Source of the DNA: Opitutales bacterium
Lineage (GTDB): Bacteria > Verrucomicrobiota > Verrucomicrobiia > Opitutales > JABSRG01
DNA length: 47,248 bases
Direction of reading: 5' to 3'
Assembly: GCA_013215165.1 (NCBI GenBank)
Contig: JABSRG010000022.1
Location: forward strand, 1 to 47,248
In this document: one piece after another, positions 24,564-31,859 of the stretch
Layout: each line of letters starts with the position of its first letter
Position numbering within the stretch: the first letter of the stretch is position 1
Notes under the pieces: generated by a model
Told to the model about the DNA's origin: nothing
The model's database searches: none
Seen by the model: the letters and a program-made list of their open reading frames with translations, nothing else
Made by a program: the position numbers and the translations under genes

Positions 24564-25505
24564 ATGACGATACCAGAAATCAAAAACGGAGCTCGCGTGA
24601 CTCAGGCAGACGTCAAGTTAGCATGTGACGCTGGAGCCCTAATTGTCCGTGGCGTGGTACAACCAGAAGAGCTGGATGTGTTGCAAAATGAAACCATGGA
24701 CGTGATCAATTACATGAGCCGCGAACAACCGCAGGGAGAGGGCGAATGGTTTTATAATTCAGAAGGAATACCGTACCGCATCCATTGGATGGGTGAAAAG
24801 ATGAAGTCCTACGTGCCGTTTTTGGGTAATCCTAGGCTATTACAGGCCATCGAAGCCCTGTGTGGAGAGCGCTTTCTTCCGGTTTCGACCCACACCATGG
24901 TATTTAAGTTAGAGAATAGCGGGGCAGAAGTGCCTTGGCATAGAGATTGGCAGTATATTCCTGAGGGAGCTGAGGGTTTTTGGGACTGGTCTAACTTTCC
25001 AATCGCGGCGATGTCGATGGCGCTAGATCCCTACACTGAGGAGACGTCCATGTATATTGTCCCAGGGAGCCATAAGTGGGAATATGAGGAAGCTATGGTC
25101 ATGCGGAAGAAGCTGCAGAATCCCTTTAATACAGAGGGCGCAGTCCCTGCCATTCTGAAGCCTGGGGATATGTTGATCCACAACCATCTCGTGCTGCATG
25201 GTTCTTGGAAAACCTCCGGTGCCATGAGACGCGGGTTGCAATGTTCATACTGGTCTGAGGCCTTGATCGACTTTGCTCAAAAATGCGATCCTGACTACGA
25301 TTTGGAGATTGATCACAAGAAACGCATGTTAGCAGCGTGTGTATGGAGACGCTTATTTTGTGATTATGCGCGTGGTGAAGTGCCGTATCTCCCCAAGGGA
25401 ATGAGTCTGGAACAGCATCCATTAAGCACGGACGAAAGAGTCGGATCCCCTGCTTGGAAGTTTAAGCAATTCAGTCATCAGGAAGTAGCAGCAGGGGTCA
25501 GCTAA
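24564..25505 (+). CDS. Phytanoyl-CoA dioxygenase family protein
   Basis: A 313-residue Fe(II)/2-oxoglutarate-dependent oxygenase of the PhyH family. The iron-binding facial triad is visible: His126 and Asp128 in PWHRDWQY and the distal His212 in VLHGSW, with Arg222/223 downstream for the 2-oxoglutarate carboxylate. The core VPGSHKW and KPGDMLIHNHLVLHGS blocks are standard. Family members hydroxylate small molecules as well as phytanoyl-CoA, so the substrate is open. A GGAGA ribosome-binding site precedes the ATG. It leads a five-gene run; its TAA overlaps the next ATG by one base. Confidence 0.9.
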   Translation: MTIPEIKNGARVTQADVKLACDAGALIVRGVVQPEELDVLQNETMDVINYMSREQPQGEGEWFYNSEGIPYRIHWMGEKMKSYVPFLGNPRLLQAIEALCGERFLPVSTHTMVFKLENSGAEVPWHRDWQYIPEGAEGFWDWSNFPIAAMSMALDPYTEETSMYIVPGSHKWEYEEAMVMRKKLQNPFNTEGAVPAILKPGDMLIHNHLVLHGSWKTSGAMRRGLQCSYWSEALIDFAQKCDPDYDLEIDHKKRMLAACVWRRLFCDYARGEVPYLPKGMSLEQHPLSTDERVGSPAWKFKQFSHQEVAAGVS

Positions 25506-25999
25506 TGATCTTAGAGCCCTGGCATTTTTCATGGACGGTTTCTGACCTGGAGAAGTCTGTCGTGTTCTACACGGAGCTATTAGGCTTCGAATTAGTTCAC
25601 GAGCAAGTGCAGCAAAACGCATACACTGAAAAATTAGTGGGTTATGCGGGTGCTCACTTGAAGGTCGCGATGTTGAAGCTGCCAGGCCATCACCCTGGGA
25701 TGAGTGGTCATATGCTTGAACTGTTGGAATATGTATCTCCGAAAGGCGAAACGTATACCGAAGGAACCAATCATGTCTTGGCGGCTCACTTAGCTTTGTG
25801 CACGGATAATATTCATGCACAGCACGACAGGTTATCTCAGGCCGGGGTAAAATTCGTATCTGAGCCAGTGGCACTGACTGCTGGCAGGAATGCGGGAGGG
25901 TATGCGTGTTATTTCCGCGACCCAGATGGTTTTACCTTAGAATTACTTCAGCCGCCTGCGAGTGTATTAAGCTCTGCGCGCGTTGGAGAAACAGCATAA
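25505..25999 (+). CDS. VOC-superfamily metalloenzyme (glyoxalase/dioxygenase-like)
   Basis: A 164-residue protein with two beta-alpha-beta-beta-beta repeats of the vicinal oxygen chelate fold. Candidate metal ligands fall at the classical four positions: His7 in the first strand (WHFSWTVSDLEKSVVFYTELLGFE), Glu72 (HMLELLEY), His95 (AAHLALCTDNI) and Glu146 (DPDGFTLELLQP). All four are present, so it is probably an active lyase, isomerase or epimerase and not a binding protein. The start codon overlaps the dioxygenase stop (TAATG). The next gene starts at once after its stop. The substrate is unknown; the operon context suggests small-molecule catabolism. Confidence 0.88.
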   Translation: MILEPWHFSWTVSDLEKSVVFYTELLGFELVHEQVQQNAYTEKLVGYAGAHLKVAMLKLPGHHPGMSGHMLELLEYVSPKGETYTEGTNHVLAAHLALCTDNIHAQHDRLSQAGVKFVSEPVALTAGRNAGGYACYFRDPDGFTLELLQPPASVLSSARVGETA

Positions 26000-27007
26000 G
26001 TGAATGGCGGTAAGACTGTGAGCACCCGAATAATGGATGAGCACCGTGTCCGTTTCTATGAACGGATGTATTTAATCCGAAGATATGAAGAGGAGGCGAT
26101 AGAGCTGTACAAAGAGGGACTCATCGGCGGGTCCATCCACCCGGCTGTGGGTCAAGAGGCTGTGGCAGTAGGAGTGTGCGAGGCCTTGGCTATTGAGGAT
26201 CAAATTACCTTTACGTATCGAGGCCGGAGTTGGTTTCTGGCTAAGGGTGGTGACGGAGCCAAGATGTTGAGTGAAGTGTTGGGAAAGGGGCACGGCATCT
26301 GTCAGGGTAAGGGAGGTCCGATGCATCTATGTGATCCGGCGCTGGGTATTTTGGGCGCCAATGGAATTGTCGGTGCCGGAGCACCTATTGCTGCGGGAGC
26401 TGGTTTGGCGGCGCAATTGGATGCTGCCAAGCTGGGTGCTACAGATCTGCCCAGGATCGCAGTGACTGTCTTTGGAGATGGAGCGACGAATCAGGGGGCG
26501 GTCCATGAGGCTTTGAATTTGGCTGCTGTTTGGAAGCTTCCAGTGATGTTTATCTGCGAAAACAATCTTTATGGTGAAATGACTCCTTTAGAGGACTCAG
26601 TTGCGGTGGACCGGTTAACGGAGCGTGCTCGGGGGCATGGGGTGAGAGGAATTCGGATCGACGGAAATGAGGTCGAGGAGGTGTATAGAGTCGTTTCAAA
26701 AGAGCGAAAGCGGATGTTGAAAGGGGGCGGTCCTGTCTTCATCGAAGCTATGACTTATCGGTTGCTGGGACACATGATAGGCGACCAAGAAGTCTATCGC
26801 CGCAAAGAGGAGGTCGAGGAATGGACAGCACGTGACCCGGTGAAGACTTATCGCGATGGATTGTCCTCAAAGGGGGCAGATACCGAGCTTAAACTAAAGG
26901 CAGCTGAGGACAGGGTGGAAGAAGAGTTAAAGCGTTCTGTCGATTGGGCACGCTCTGGAGTGGAGTTACCTTTAGAACAAATTACTGAAGATGTCTTTTC
27001 ATCATAG
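26000..27007 (+). CDS. Thiamine-dependent 2-oxoacid dehydrogenase E1 alpha subunit (PdhA/AcoA-like)
   Basis: A 335-residue E1 alpha subunit. The thiamine diphosphate motif runs from GDG (159-161) to NN (188-189): FGDGATNQGAVHEALNLAAVW..CENN. Other hallmarks are IHPAVGQEAVAVG, TYRGRSWFLAKG and the GKGGPMHL loop (104-110). The GTG at 26000 abuts the VOC stop and has GGAGA about 10 bases upstream; ATG 26033 is an alternative. Length and motifs fit pyruvate or acetoin dehydrogenase E1 alpha. No lipoyl E2 gene occurs in this operon, so either an E2 encoded elsewhere is used or the E1 works with another acceptor. Confidence 0.9.
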   Translation: MNGGKTVSTRIMDEHRVRFYERMYLIRRYEEEAIELYKEGLIGGSIHPAVGQEAVAVGVCEALAIEDQITFTYRGRSWFLAKGGDGAKMLSEVLGKGHGICQGKGGPMHLCDPALGILGANGIVGAGAPIAAGAGLAAQLDAAKLGATDLPRIAVTVFGDGATNQGAVHEALNLAAVWKLPVMFICENNLYGEMTPLEDSVAVDRLTERARGHGVRGIRIDGNEVEEVYRVVSKERKRMLKGGGPVFIEAMTYRLLGHMIGDQEVYRRKEEVEEWTARDPVKTYRDGLSSKGADTELKLKAAEDRVEEELKRSVDWARSGVELPLEQITEDVFSS

Positions 27008-27032
27008 GATGTTAGACTGAGGAGATAAGTTT

Positions 27033-28019
27033 ATGAGGCGTGTGCTATATAATAAGGCCCTAAACGAGGCTCTAGCAGAAGAGATGGAGCGTGATGAGCG
27101 TGTCATTTTGATGGGAGAGGACATAGGGCTTTACGGAGGTGTTTTCAAGGTGACGAGCGGGTTGTGGGAGCGTTTCGGGGGAGAGCGTGTAATAGACACG
27201 CCTATTTCGGAAACTGGCTTTTTAGGAGCAGCTTTGGGCGCTGCGATGAATGGCTATCGTCCTGTGGTGGAAATCATGTGGATCGATTTTACGCTTGTGG
27301 CGGCAGATCAGATTATAAATCAAATCGCCAAGGCTAGATATATGAGTGGAGGGCAAGTAAAGGTGCCCCTCGTGATAAGAACCCAAATGGGTGGATTTCG
27401 AGGCAATGGTGCTCAGCATTCTCAGTGTCTCGAAGCCTTGTTCGCCCATATTCCAGGACTCAAGGTGGTGATTCCCTCGACTCCCAGCGATGCGAAGAGG
27501 CTATTAAAAGCATCGATTCGGGATGATGATCCGGTTTTGTTTATTGAGCATAAGATGCTTTATCCGATGAGTGGCGACATCTCTGACGAGGACGATATTG
27601 AAGAGATCGGAAAGGGGAAGGTTGTGCGAGAGGGGACCGATGCGACAATCGTCAGTTGGTCGCGTTGTCTACACTTTGCTTTGGATGCTGCTGAGCAGTT
27701 GTCACGAGAGGGTAAGGAGGTCGAGGTGGTCGATGTGAGGAGCTTAGTTCCGCTCGATGAACCGTTGATTTTTGAGTCGGTGCGCAAGACCAATCGTTTG
27801 GTCGTCGCCCATGAGCCTCATCGTCGTTATGGTCCCGGAGCAGAGTTGGTGGCCCAGATTCAAGAGCATTGTTTCGATTATTTAGATGCCCCGATCGTGC
27901 GTGTGGGTGCATGGGACTGTCCGATTCCCTACAGCCGGGAGCTAGAGAAGCAGGTATTACCCGGCGAAGAGTCTATATTACAGGCCGTGCGTGAGGTGTT
28001 AGATACACGAGCTCAGTGA
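27033..28019 (+). CDS. Thiamine-dependent 2-oxoacid dehydrogenase E1 beta subunit (PdhB/AcoB-like)
   Basis: A 328-residue E1 beta subunit, partner of the alpha subunit encoded 25 bases upstream. It begins LYNKALNEALAEEMERDERVILMGEDIGLYGGVFKVTSGL, with the catalytic Glu of the GED segment, and shows the conserved ISETGFLGAALGAAMNGYRPVVEIMWIDF, NQIAKARYMSGG, PGLKVVIPSTPSDAKRLLKASI and the C-terminal CPIPYSRELEKQVLP blocks. An AGGAG ribosome-binding site lies shortly before the ATG. The two subunits would form the usual alpha2-beta2 decarboxylase. Substrate preference (pyruvate, acetoin or a branched oxoacid) cannot be fixed by eye. Confidence 0.92.
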   Translation: MRRVLYNKALNEALAEEMERDERVILMGEDIGLYGGVFKVTSGLWERFGGERVIDTPISETGFLGAALGAAMNGYRPVVEIMWIDFTLVAADQIINQIAKARYMSGGQVKVPLVIRTQMGGFRGNGAQHSQCLEALFAHIPGLKVVIPSTPSDAKRLLKASIRDDDPVLFIEHKMLYPMSGDISDEDDIEEIGKGKVVREGTDATIVSWSRCLHFALDAAEQLSREGKEVEVVDVRSLVPLDEPLIFESVRKTNRLVVAHEPHRRYGPGAELVAQIQEHCFDYLDAPIVRVGAWDCPIPYSRELEKQVLPGEESILQAVREVLDTRAQ

Positions 28020-28026
28020 CTCGGTT

Positions 28027-28317
28027 ATGCTGTTTCATTGTCAGATACACATTAATTTGTCGGACAACATTTCCGCCGAGGCGACTGACAATCTATATTC
28101 TAAGGAATTTCAGCAGGGAACGCGTTTGATGGAGTCGGGTAAGTTGGTGTCTATCTGGAGGATTTCTGGAAAAAGAGCCAATATTTCGTTATATGATGTA
28201 AGAGATCGCGTTGAGCTCGATGAGTGTCTGAGGTCGCTGCCACTGTATACTTTTATGGAGATTGTCATTACCGAGCTGGAGACTCATCCGCTTACTCATC
28301 GGTCTGGTTTACCATGA
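28027..28317 (+). CDS. Muconolactone-isomerase-like small protein
   Basis: A 96-residue protein resembling muconolactone delta-isomerase. The start MLFHCQIHINLSDNISAE, the central GKLVSIWRISGKRANISLYDVRD (here about residues 38-60) and LRSLPLYTFMEIVITELETHP follow that family closely in length and pattern. The known enzyme shifts a double bond in the beta-ketoadipate pathway of catechol breakdown; no other gene of that pathway is nearby, so it may act on another lactone or enol. It starts 7 bases after E1 beta, and its 3' end overlaps the antitoxin-like gene on the other strand by 26 bases. Confidence 0.8.
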   Translation: MLFHCQIHINLSDNISAEATDNLYSKEFQQGTRLMESGKLVSIWRISGKRANISLYDVRDRVELDECLRSLPLYTFMEIVITELETHPLTHRSGLP

Positions 28318-28579
28318 AGGCTCCGTCTGTAGCCTCCTCATGGATCTCTTCGCGGCGCACGGGCTCCACAGGCTTTCGATTGTATTCGGCTTGGGCTTCA
28401 GCAACGGCAAAGAATTCTTCCATAGCTTGGACACGGCGTGCTTCCCGGTTCGATGGGGCTTCCACCTGTCCGTTTAGGAAATCGCGGACCGTTGCACTGA
28501 CCGACGTGCCTGCCTCAGCTGCTCTCACTCTGGCATGATGGTAAGTAGCCTCATCCACCTTAACCGTGATATTTTTCAT
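28292..28579 (-). CDS. Ribbon-helix-helix antitoxin-like protein, orphan
   Basis: A 95-residue protein with an N-terminal ribbon-helix-helix DNA-binding motif (about residues 1-38, NITVKVDEATYHHARVRAAEAGTSVSATVRDFL) as in VapB/CopG-type antitoxins, followed by a charged helical tail that in such proteins contacts the toxin. A VapC-like PIN-domain toxin would normally follow directly on the same strand, but that space is occupied by the opposite-strand isomerase gene. So it appears to be an antitoxin left without its toxin. It may still repress its own promoter. Confidence 0.8.
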   Translation of the reverse strand: MKNITVKVDEATYHHARVRAAEAGTSVSATVRDFLNGQVEAPSNREARRVQAMEEFFAVAEAQAEYNRKPVEPVRREEIHEEATDGAFMVNQTDE

Positions 28580-28908
28580 CTGTGCAGCTTAGTAACTGTG
28601 CCAGTATCCGAGTCAACCGGCTTTCACATCGGCATCCTGGGATGGGTTTATCTGCCCCCGAAATGCCGGGTCTCAGCTTGTCTTGGGTCCTTCCATCTAC
28701 TCCAGATCTAGCATAGTCTAGACTCAGTGTTTCGTTCGCGTTTGGAGGGCTCTTTTGATCTTTTTGGCTCCTCATTGCGTCTCGGAAAAAAATGCCACCT
28801 TGAAGTTTTGATTTTGATAAGCTTAAATCAAGAAATTTTAAAACACTGATGTAGAGTGTGTTGTGTGCGTGCCAATTCTAATGGCACGCGAGCTGTTGAG
28901 TGGGTCGT
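28580..28908. other. Spacer between the antitoxin gene and the flagellar operon
   Basis: These 329 bases hold no convincing gene. They must contain the antitoxin promoter and the main flagellar promoter. The part near 28800-28850 is AT-rich (TTGAAG, TTTTAAAA), a plausible promoter position, but no clear sigma-28 match was found. An exact inverted repeat lies at 28867-28889, just before flgB. Confidence 0.5.
28867..28889. promoter_or_regulatory. Perfect 8-bp inverted repeat upstream of flgB
   Basis: GCGTGCCA (28867-28874) and TGGCACGC (28882-28889) pair exactly around ATTCTAA, ending 19 bases before the flgB ATG. It could be an operator or a leader hairpin controlling the first flagellar gene. 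The right arm contains TGGCACG, like a sigma-54 -24 element, but the -12 part does not match and would leave no leader. Confidence 0.5.
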
Positions 28909-29292
28909 ATGCTTGAAGCACTGCATAACCGAGCCAACTACCAGATCGCCAAACAGATGATGGATGTGACCCACGAGCGGCACAAGGCCCTGGCGAGTAA
29001 CATAGCAAATTTCGAAAACCCTGGATACAAGCGCATCGAAGTGGCGCGAGCCTTTCAAGCCGAGCTGCACAAGGCAGTCGCTGCAAAGGATATCGAGCGC
29101 ATCAAGGAATTGCGCCCGACGCTGGAGGTAGATCCTCGGAACCTCCCAGAACGTGCAGATGGCAATAACGTTAGCCTTGAAAGTGAGTTACTGGAAATGA
29201 ATCAGAATTCCCTCCGCCATGATTTCGCTCAACAGATGGTGAGCAGCTCAATCAAACGTCTCAACATGGCCATCAAGGGCCAAAACATGTGA
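28909..29292 (+). CDS. flgB: Flagellar basal-body rod protein FlgB
   Basis: A 127-residue proximal rod protein exported through the flagellar secretion system and built on the MS ring. The N-terminal rod motif HKALASNIANFENPGYKR (residues about 25-42) and C-terminal helix LEMNQNSLRHDFAQQMVSSSIKRLNMAIKGQ fit FlgB. ATG 28909 (MLEALHNRANYQI) is chosen; an in-frame GTG lies three codons upstream. GAGTGGG before the start can serve as ribosome-binding site. It opens the long flagellar operon, with flgC 8 bases further. Confidence 0.9.
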   Translation: MLEALHNRANYQIAKQMMDVTHERHKALASNIANFENPGYKRIEVARAFQAELHKAVAAKDIERIKELRPTLEVDPRNLPERADGNNVSLESELLEMNQNSLRHDFAQQMVSSSIKRLNMAIKGQNM

Positions 29293-29300
29293 GGTAGCCC

Positions 29301-29732
29301 ATGAGTATGTCGCTGATTCCTGGCATTGATGCCACAAAGTCCGCCCTTGATGCCGAGCGTCTACGGTTAGACATCATCGCCCAAAATATCGCCAATGCGC
29401 AAACGACCCGCGATTTCGACGGTCAAGCGTATCAGCGGCGGGTTGTCGTCTTCGAACAGGCCATGAACAATGCCCAGAGTACGAATGGGGCCGATGCTGT
29501 TCAGAAGATCAAGGTGTCCGAAATTGGGGTAGACGAGACGCCCGGTCCCCAAATTTACGATCCCCAGCATCCCCACGCTAATGAAGAGGGGATGGTACAA
29601 ATGCCCAACGTGCAGCTGTCGCGTGAGATGGTAGACCTCATCACTGCCACCCGCGCTTACGAGGCCAATCTAAAAGTAGTGTCTGCCTCCCGCCAGATGG
29701 CCAGCAAAGCCCTTGAAATCGGGCGCGGCTAG
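29301..29732 (+). CDS. flgC: Flagellar basal-body rod protein FlgC
   Basis: A 143-residue rod protein. The N-terminal heptad-rich helix with IIAQNIANAQTTRD, the HPHANEEGMVQMPNVQLSREMVDLITATRAYEANL block typical of FlgC, and the C-terminal KVVSASRQMASKALEIGRG are all present. It assembles with FlgB and FlgF into the proximal rod. GTGAGGTAG precedes ATG 29301; a second in-frame ATG lies two codons downstream. fliE follows 38 bases later. Confidence 0.93.
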   Translation: MSMSLIPGIDATKSALDAERLRLDIIAQNIANAQTTRDFDGQAYQRRVVVFEQAMNNAQSTNGADAVQKIKVSEIGVDETPGPQIYDPQHPHANEEGMVQMPNVQLSREMVDLITATRAYEANLKVVSASRQMASKALEIGRG

Positions 29733-29770
29733 ATCCCAAGACCTTTTCAAATCCCAACTTCTATTCCATT

Positions 29771-30208
29771 ATGTCCATACTCAGTTCCATCGAAGGATTC
29801 AGCCAGAATTTTGTTCAGACCCAACCTCAAGCACTCCGGGAAAAGACGGCTCCTAACAAACCGTTAGATGTTGAGGAATTTGTCAAATCGTTCAGCCCGC
29901 AAGACATTCAAGAGCAGTTCGAAGGTAAAGCCCTAGATCCCATGGGCATTGTGAGTGGGGACCGAGCGCAACTCCCAACAGGGCGGACGCTCGATCCAGG
30001 AAGAGGGGTATCTGACTTTCTTAATGAAGTAAACTCCATGCGTAAACACGGTGCCGCGATGGCCCACGAGGTGATGGCAGGAGAGAGCGACAATTTACAC
30101 CAAAGCATGATCGCGATGCAGGAAGCTGGAGTCGCCTTCAACCTGATGGTCGAAGTGCGTAACAAACTGATGGATTCATACCAAGAACTGATGCGCATGA
30201 GCATCTAA
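29771..30208 (+). CDS. fliE: Flagellar hook-basal body complex protein FliE
   Basis: A 145-residue FliE, the adaptor between the MS ring and the rod. The conserved C-terminal half (about residues 78-145: FLNEVNSMRKHGAAMAHEVMAGESDNLHQSMIAMQEAGVAFNLMVEVRNKLMDSYQELMRM) matches the family, whereas the N-terminal ~75 residues form a poorly conserved, Pro/Gln/Asp-rich extension, since E. coli FliE is 104 residues. fliF follows 42 bases later. Confidence 0.88.
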   Translation: MSILSSIEGFSQNFVQTQPQALREKTAPNKPLDVEEFVKSFSPQDIQEQFEGKALDPMGIVSGDRAQLPTGRTLDPGRGVSDFLNEVNSMRKHGAAMAHEVMAGESDNLHQSMIAMQEAGVAFNLMVEVRNKLMDSYQELMRMSI

Positions 30209-30250
30209 GCAGAATCCTGATCTCCAATTACGGGCTAAATCTCTGATATC

Positions 30251-31819
30251 GTGGGCAATTTCATTCAGCAGTTTTCTAAAATCTGGACCTCACTCGGGAT
30301 CAATCAAAAGGTCTCGATCATCCTCTCTGTCGCAGGCGTGCTCATTGGTATGGCTGCCATCATGTTTTGGTCATCTCGTCCTCGGATGCAGTTGCTCTAT
30401 GGTCGGCTCGATGCACGGGAAATGGCCGAAGTCGTTCGCGTCGTGGAAGAGTCGGGAGTCGAATATCAGCTGCAGCAAAGCGGTTCTGCTATTTTTGTTC
30501 CGGACTCCCAAGTCCATGGAATCCGTATGCGCTTGGCGGCAGAGGGCATTCCGAACGGGGGGACAGTCGGCTTTGAGATTTTTGATAAAGGGAACTTCGG
30601 TATCTCAGACTTTGTTCAGCGCACAAACTACCTGAGAGCTATTCAGGGTGAGTTGGGCCGTACCATCTCTCAGCTCCGCGGTGTGCGCAGTGCTCGTGTT
30701 ATGGTGGTGATCCCGGAGAACCGCATGATCTTGAACGAGAACAACTCGGGCGCTTCAGCTTCTGTGTTTGTCGATACCGGGGGAGCCATGCTCGACGAAG
30801 GGGCAGTGTCCAGCATCCGCTTTCTTGTGGCCAACGCTGTCGAGGGCCTGGATGTCCAAGAAGTCGCTGTCGTCGACAGTATGGGGAACGCCCTGTCTCA
30901 GGACCTCGGAAACGAGGGCCTGGTTGGCGGGGCTTCCGGGCAGTTTAAGCACCAGCAAAAGCTGGAAAGCTACTATGCCAATAAAATCGAATCGATGCTC
31001 ACACCGATTGTTGGACTGGGCAACGTGATCGCGCGTGTTTCAGTTGAGCTGGATACTTCGACACAAACGCTCTCTGAGGAACTCTTCGATCCCGAGGGTT
31101 CTGTCGTGCGCAATCAATCCGTCACCGAGGACACATCCACATCATCTAATGAGACAGGGGGCACCGCTGCCGGTCTGACCAGTAACCTCCCGGACGGGGA
31201 AAATATTTCCTCGCGCCCCCGTGAAACCTCACAAGACGAGCGTACTACACGCACCATAAATTATGAGATAAACCGTACTATACGCGAGACAGTCCAGATG
31301 CCTGGAGGGATCGCTAATATTCAGGCAGCCGTCCTAATCGCCTCGATTATGGATGGAGACGCGGCGGACGCTCAGCCCGTGGCTCGTGACCAGGCCCAGC
31401 TGGACAAGATTCGCCAGATGGTGATCAATTCACTCGGCATCATCCCTGCGCCTGGGGCCAATTTAGACGAACTTGTAACTATTGCAGAAAAGCCATTTGT
31501 CATGCCGGTCATTGCTCCGCCAGCTGAGCAGAGTCCACTTATGATGAACTGGAGCGAAATTGCGCGTAACGCGGTTGGCGTGGGTATCGCAGTGGTCATG
31601 TTCGCTATGTTTCTGCGGATGCTCAAACGCTACAAACCCGATTCGATCGACGTTGAAGTCATGGAGGAGCGCAATGCCGCCGCCGCTCAGAAACAACTCG
31701 AGGTCGCTGAAGGGGCAGCACACATCACTCCAGAATTTCTCAACGAGCTGATTCAAGAACGTCCAGAAAACATTAGCACGGCCCTTAAGAATTGGGTCGG
31801 TGCCAACCAGAAGCGATAG
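30251..31819 (+). CDS. fliF: Flagellar MS-ring protein FliF
   Basis: A 522-residue MS-ring protein, the membrane platform of the basal body. Transmembrane helices lie at about residues 20-43 and 438-458. Between them are the ring-building domains (LYGRLDAREMAEVVRVVEESGVEYQL; FVQRTNYLRAIQGELGRTISQL; ARVMVVIPENRM). The linker around residues 285-325 is Ser/Thr/Gly-rich. The C-terminal ~30 residues (ITPEFLNELIQERPENISTALKNWV) form the FliG-binding tail. The start is GTG at 30251. fliG follows after 40 bases. Confidence 0.94.
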   Translation: MGNFIQQFSKIWTSLGINQKVSIILSVAGVLIGMAAIMFWSSRPRMQLLYGRLDAREMAEVVRVVEESGVEYQLQQSGSAIFVPDSQVHGIRMRLAAEGIPNGGTVGFEIFDKGNFGISDFVQRTNYLRAIQGELGRTISQLRGVRSARVMVVIPENRMILNENNSGASASVFVDTGGAMLDEGAVSSIRFLVANAVEGLDVQEVAVVDSMGNALSQDLGNEGLVGGASGQFKHQQKLESYYANKIESMLTPIVGLGNVIARVSVELDTSTQTLSEELFDPEGSVVRNQSVTEDTSTSSNETGGTAAGLTSNLPDGENISSRPRETSQDERTTRTINYEINRTIRETVQMPGGIANIQAAVLIASIMDGDAADAQPVARDQAQLDKIRQMVINSLGIIPAPGANLDELVTIAEKPFVMPVIAPPAEQSPLMMNWSEIARNAVGVGIAVVMFAMFLRMLKRYKPDSIDVEVMEERNAAAAQKQLEVAEGAAHITPEFLNELIQERPENISTALKNWVGANQKR

Positions 31820-31859
31820 CCGCAGGAATTAAGCACGCACTCAAGGAGGAGACGCCATT

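Noticed and set aside
28882-28898. Sigma-54 promoter before flgB
   Set aside because: The -24 half TGGCACG fits, but the -12 half reads CTGTT and a start there would leave no room for a ribosome-binding site.
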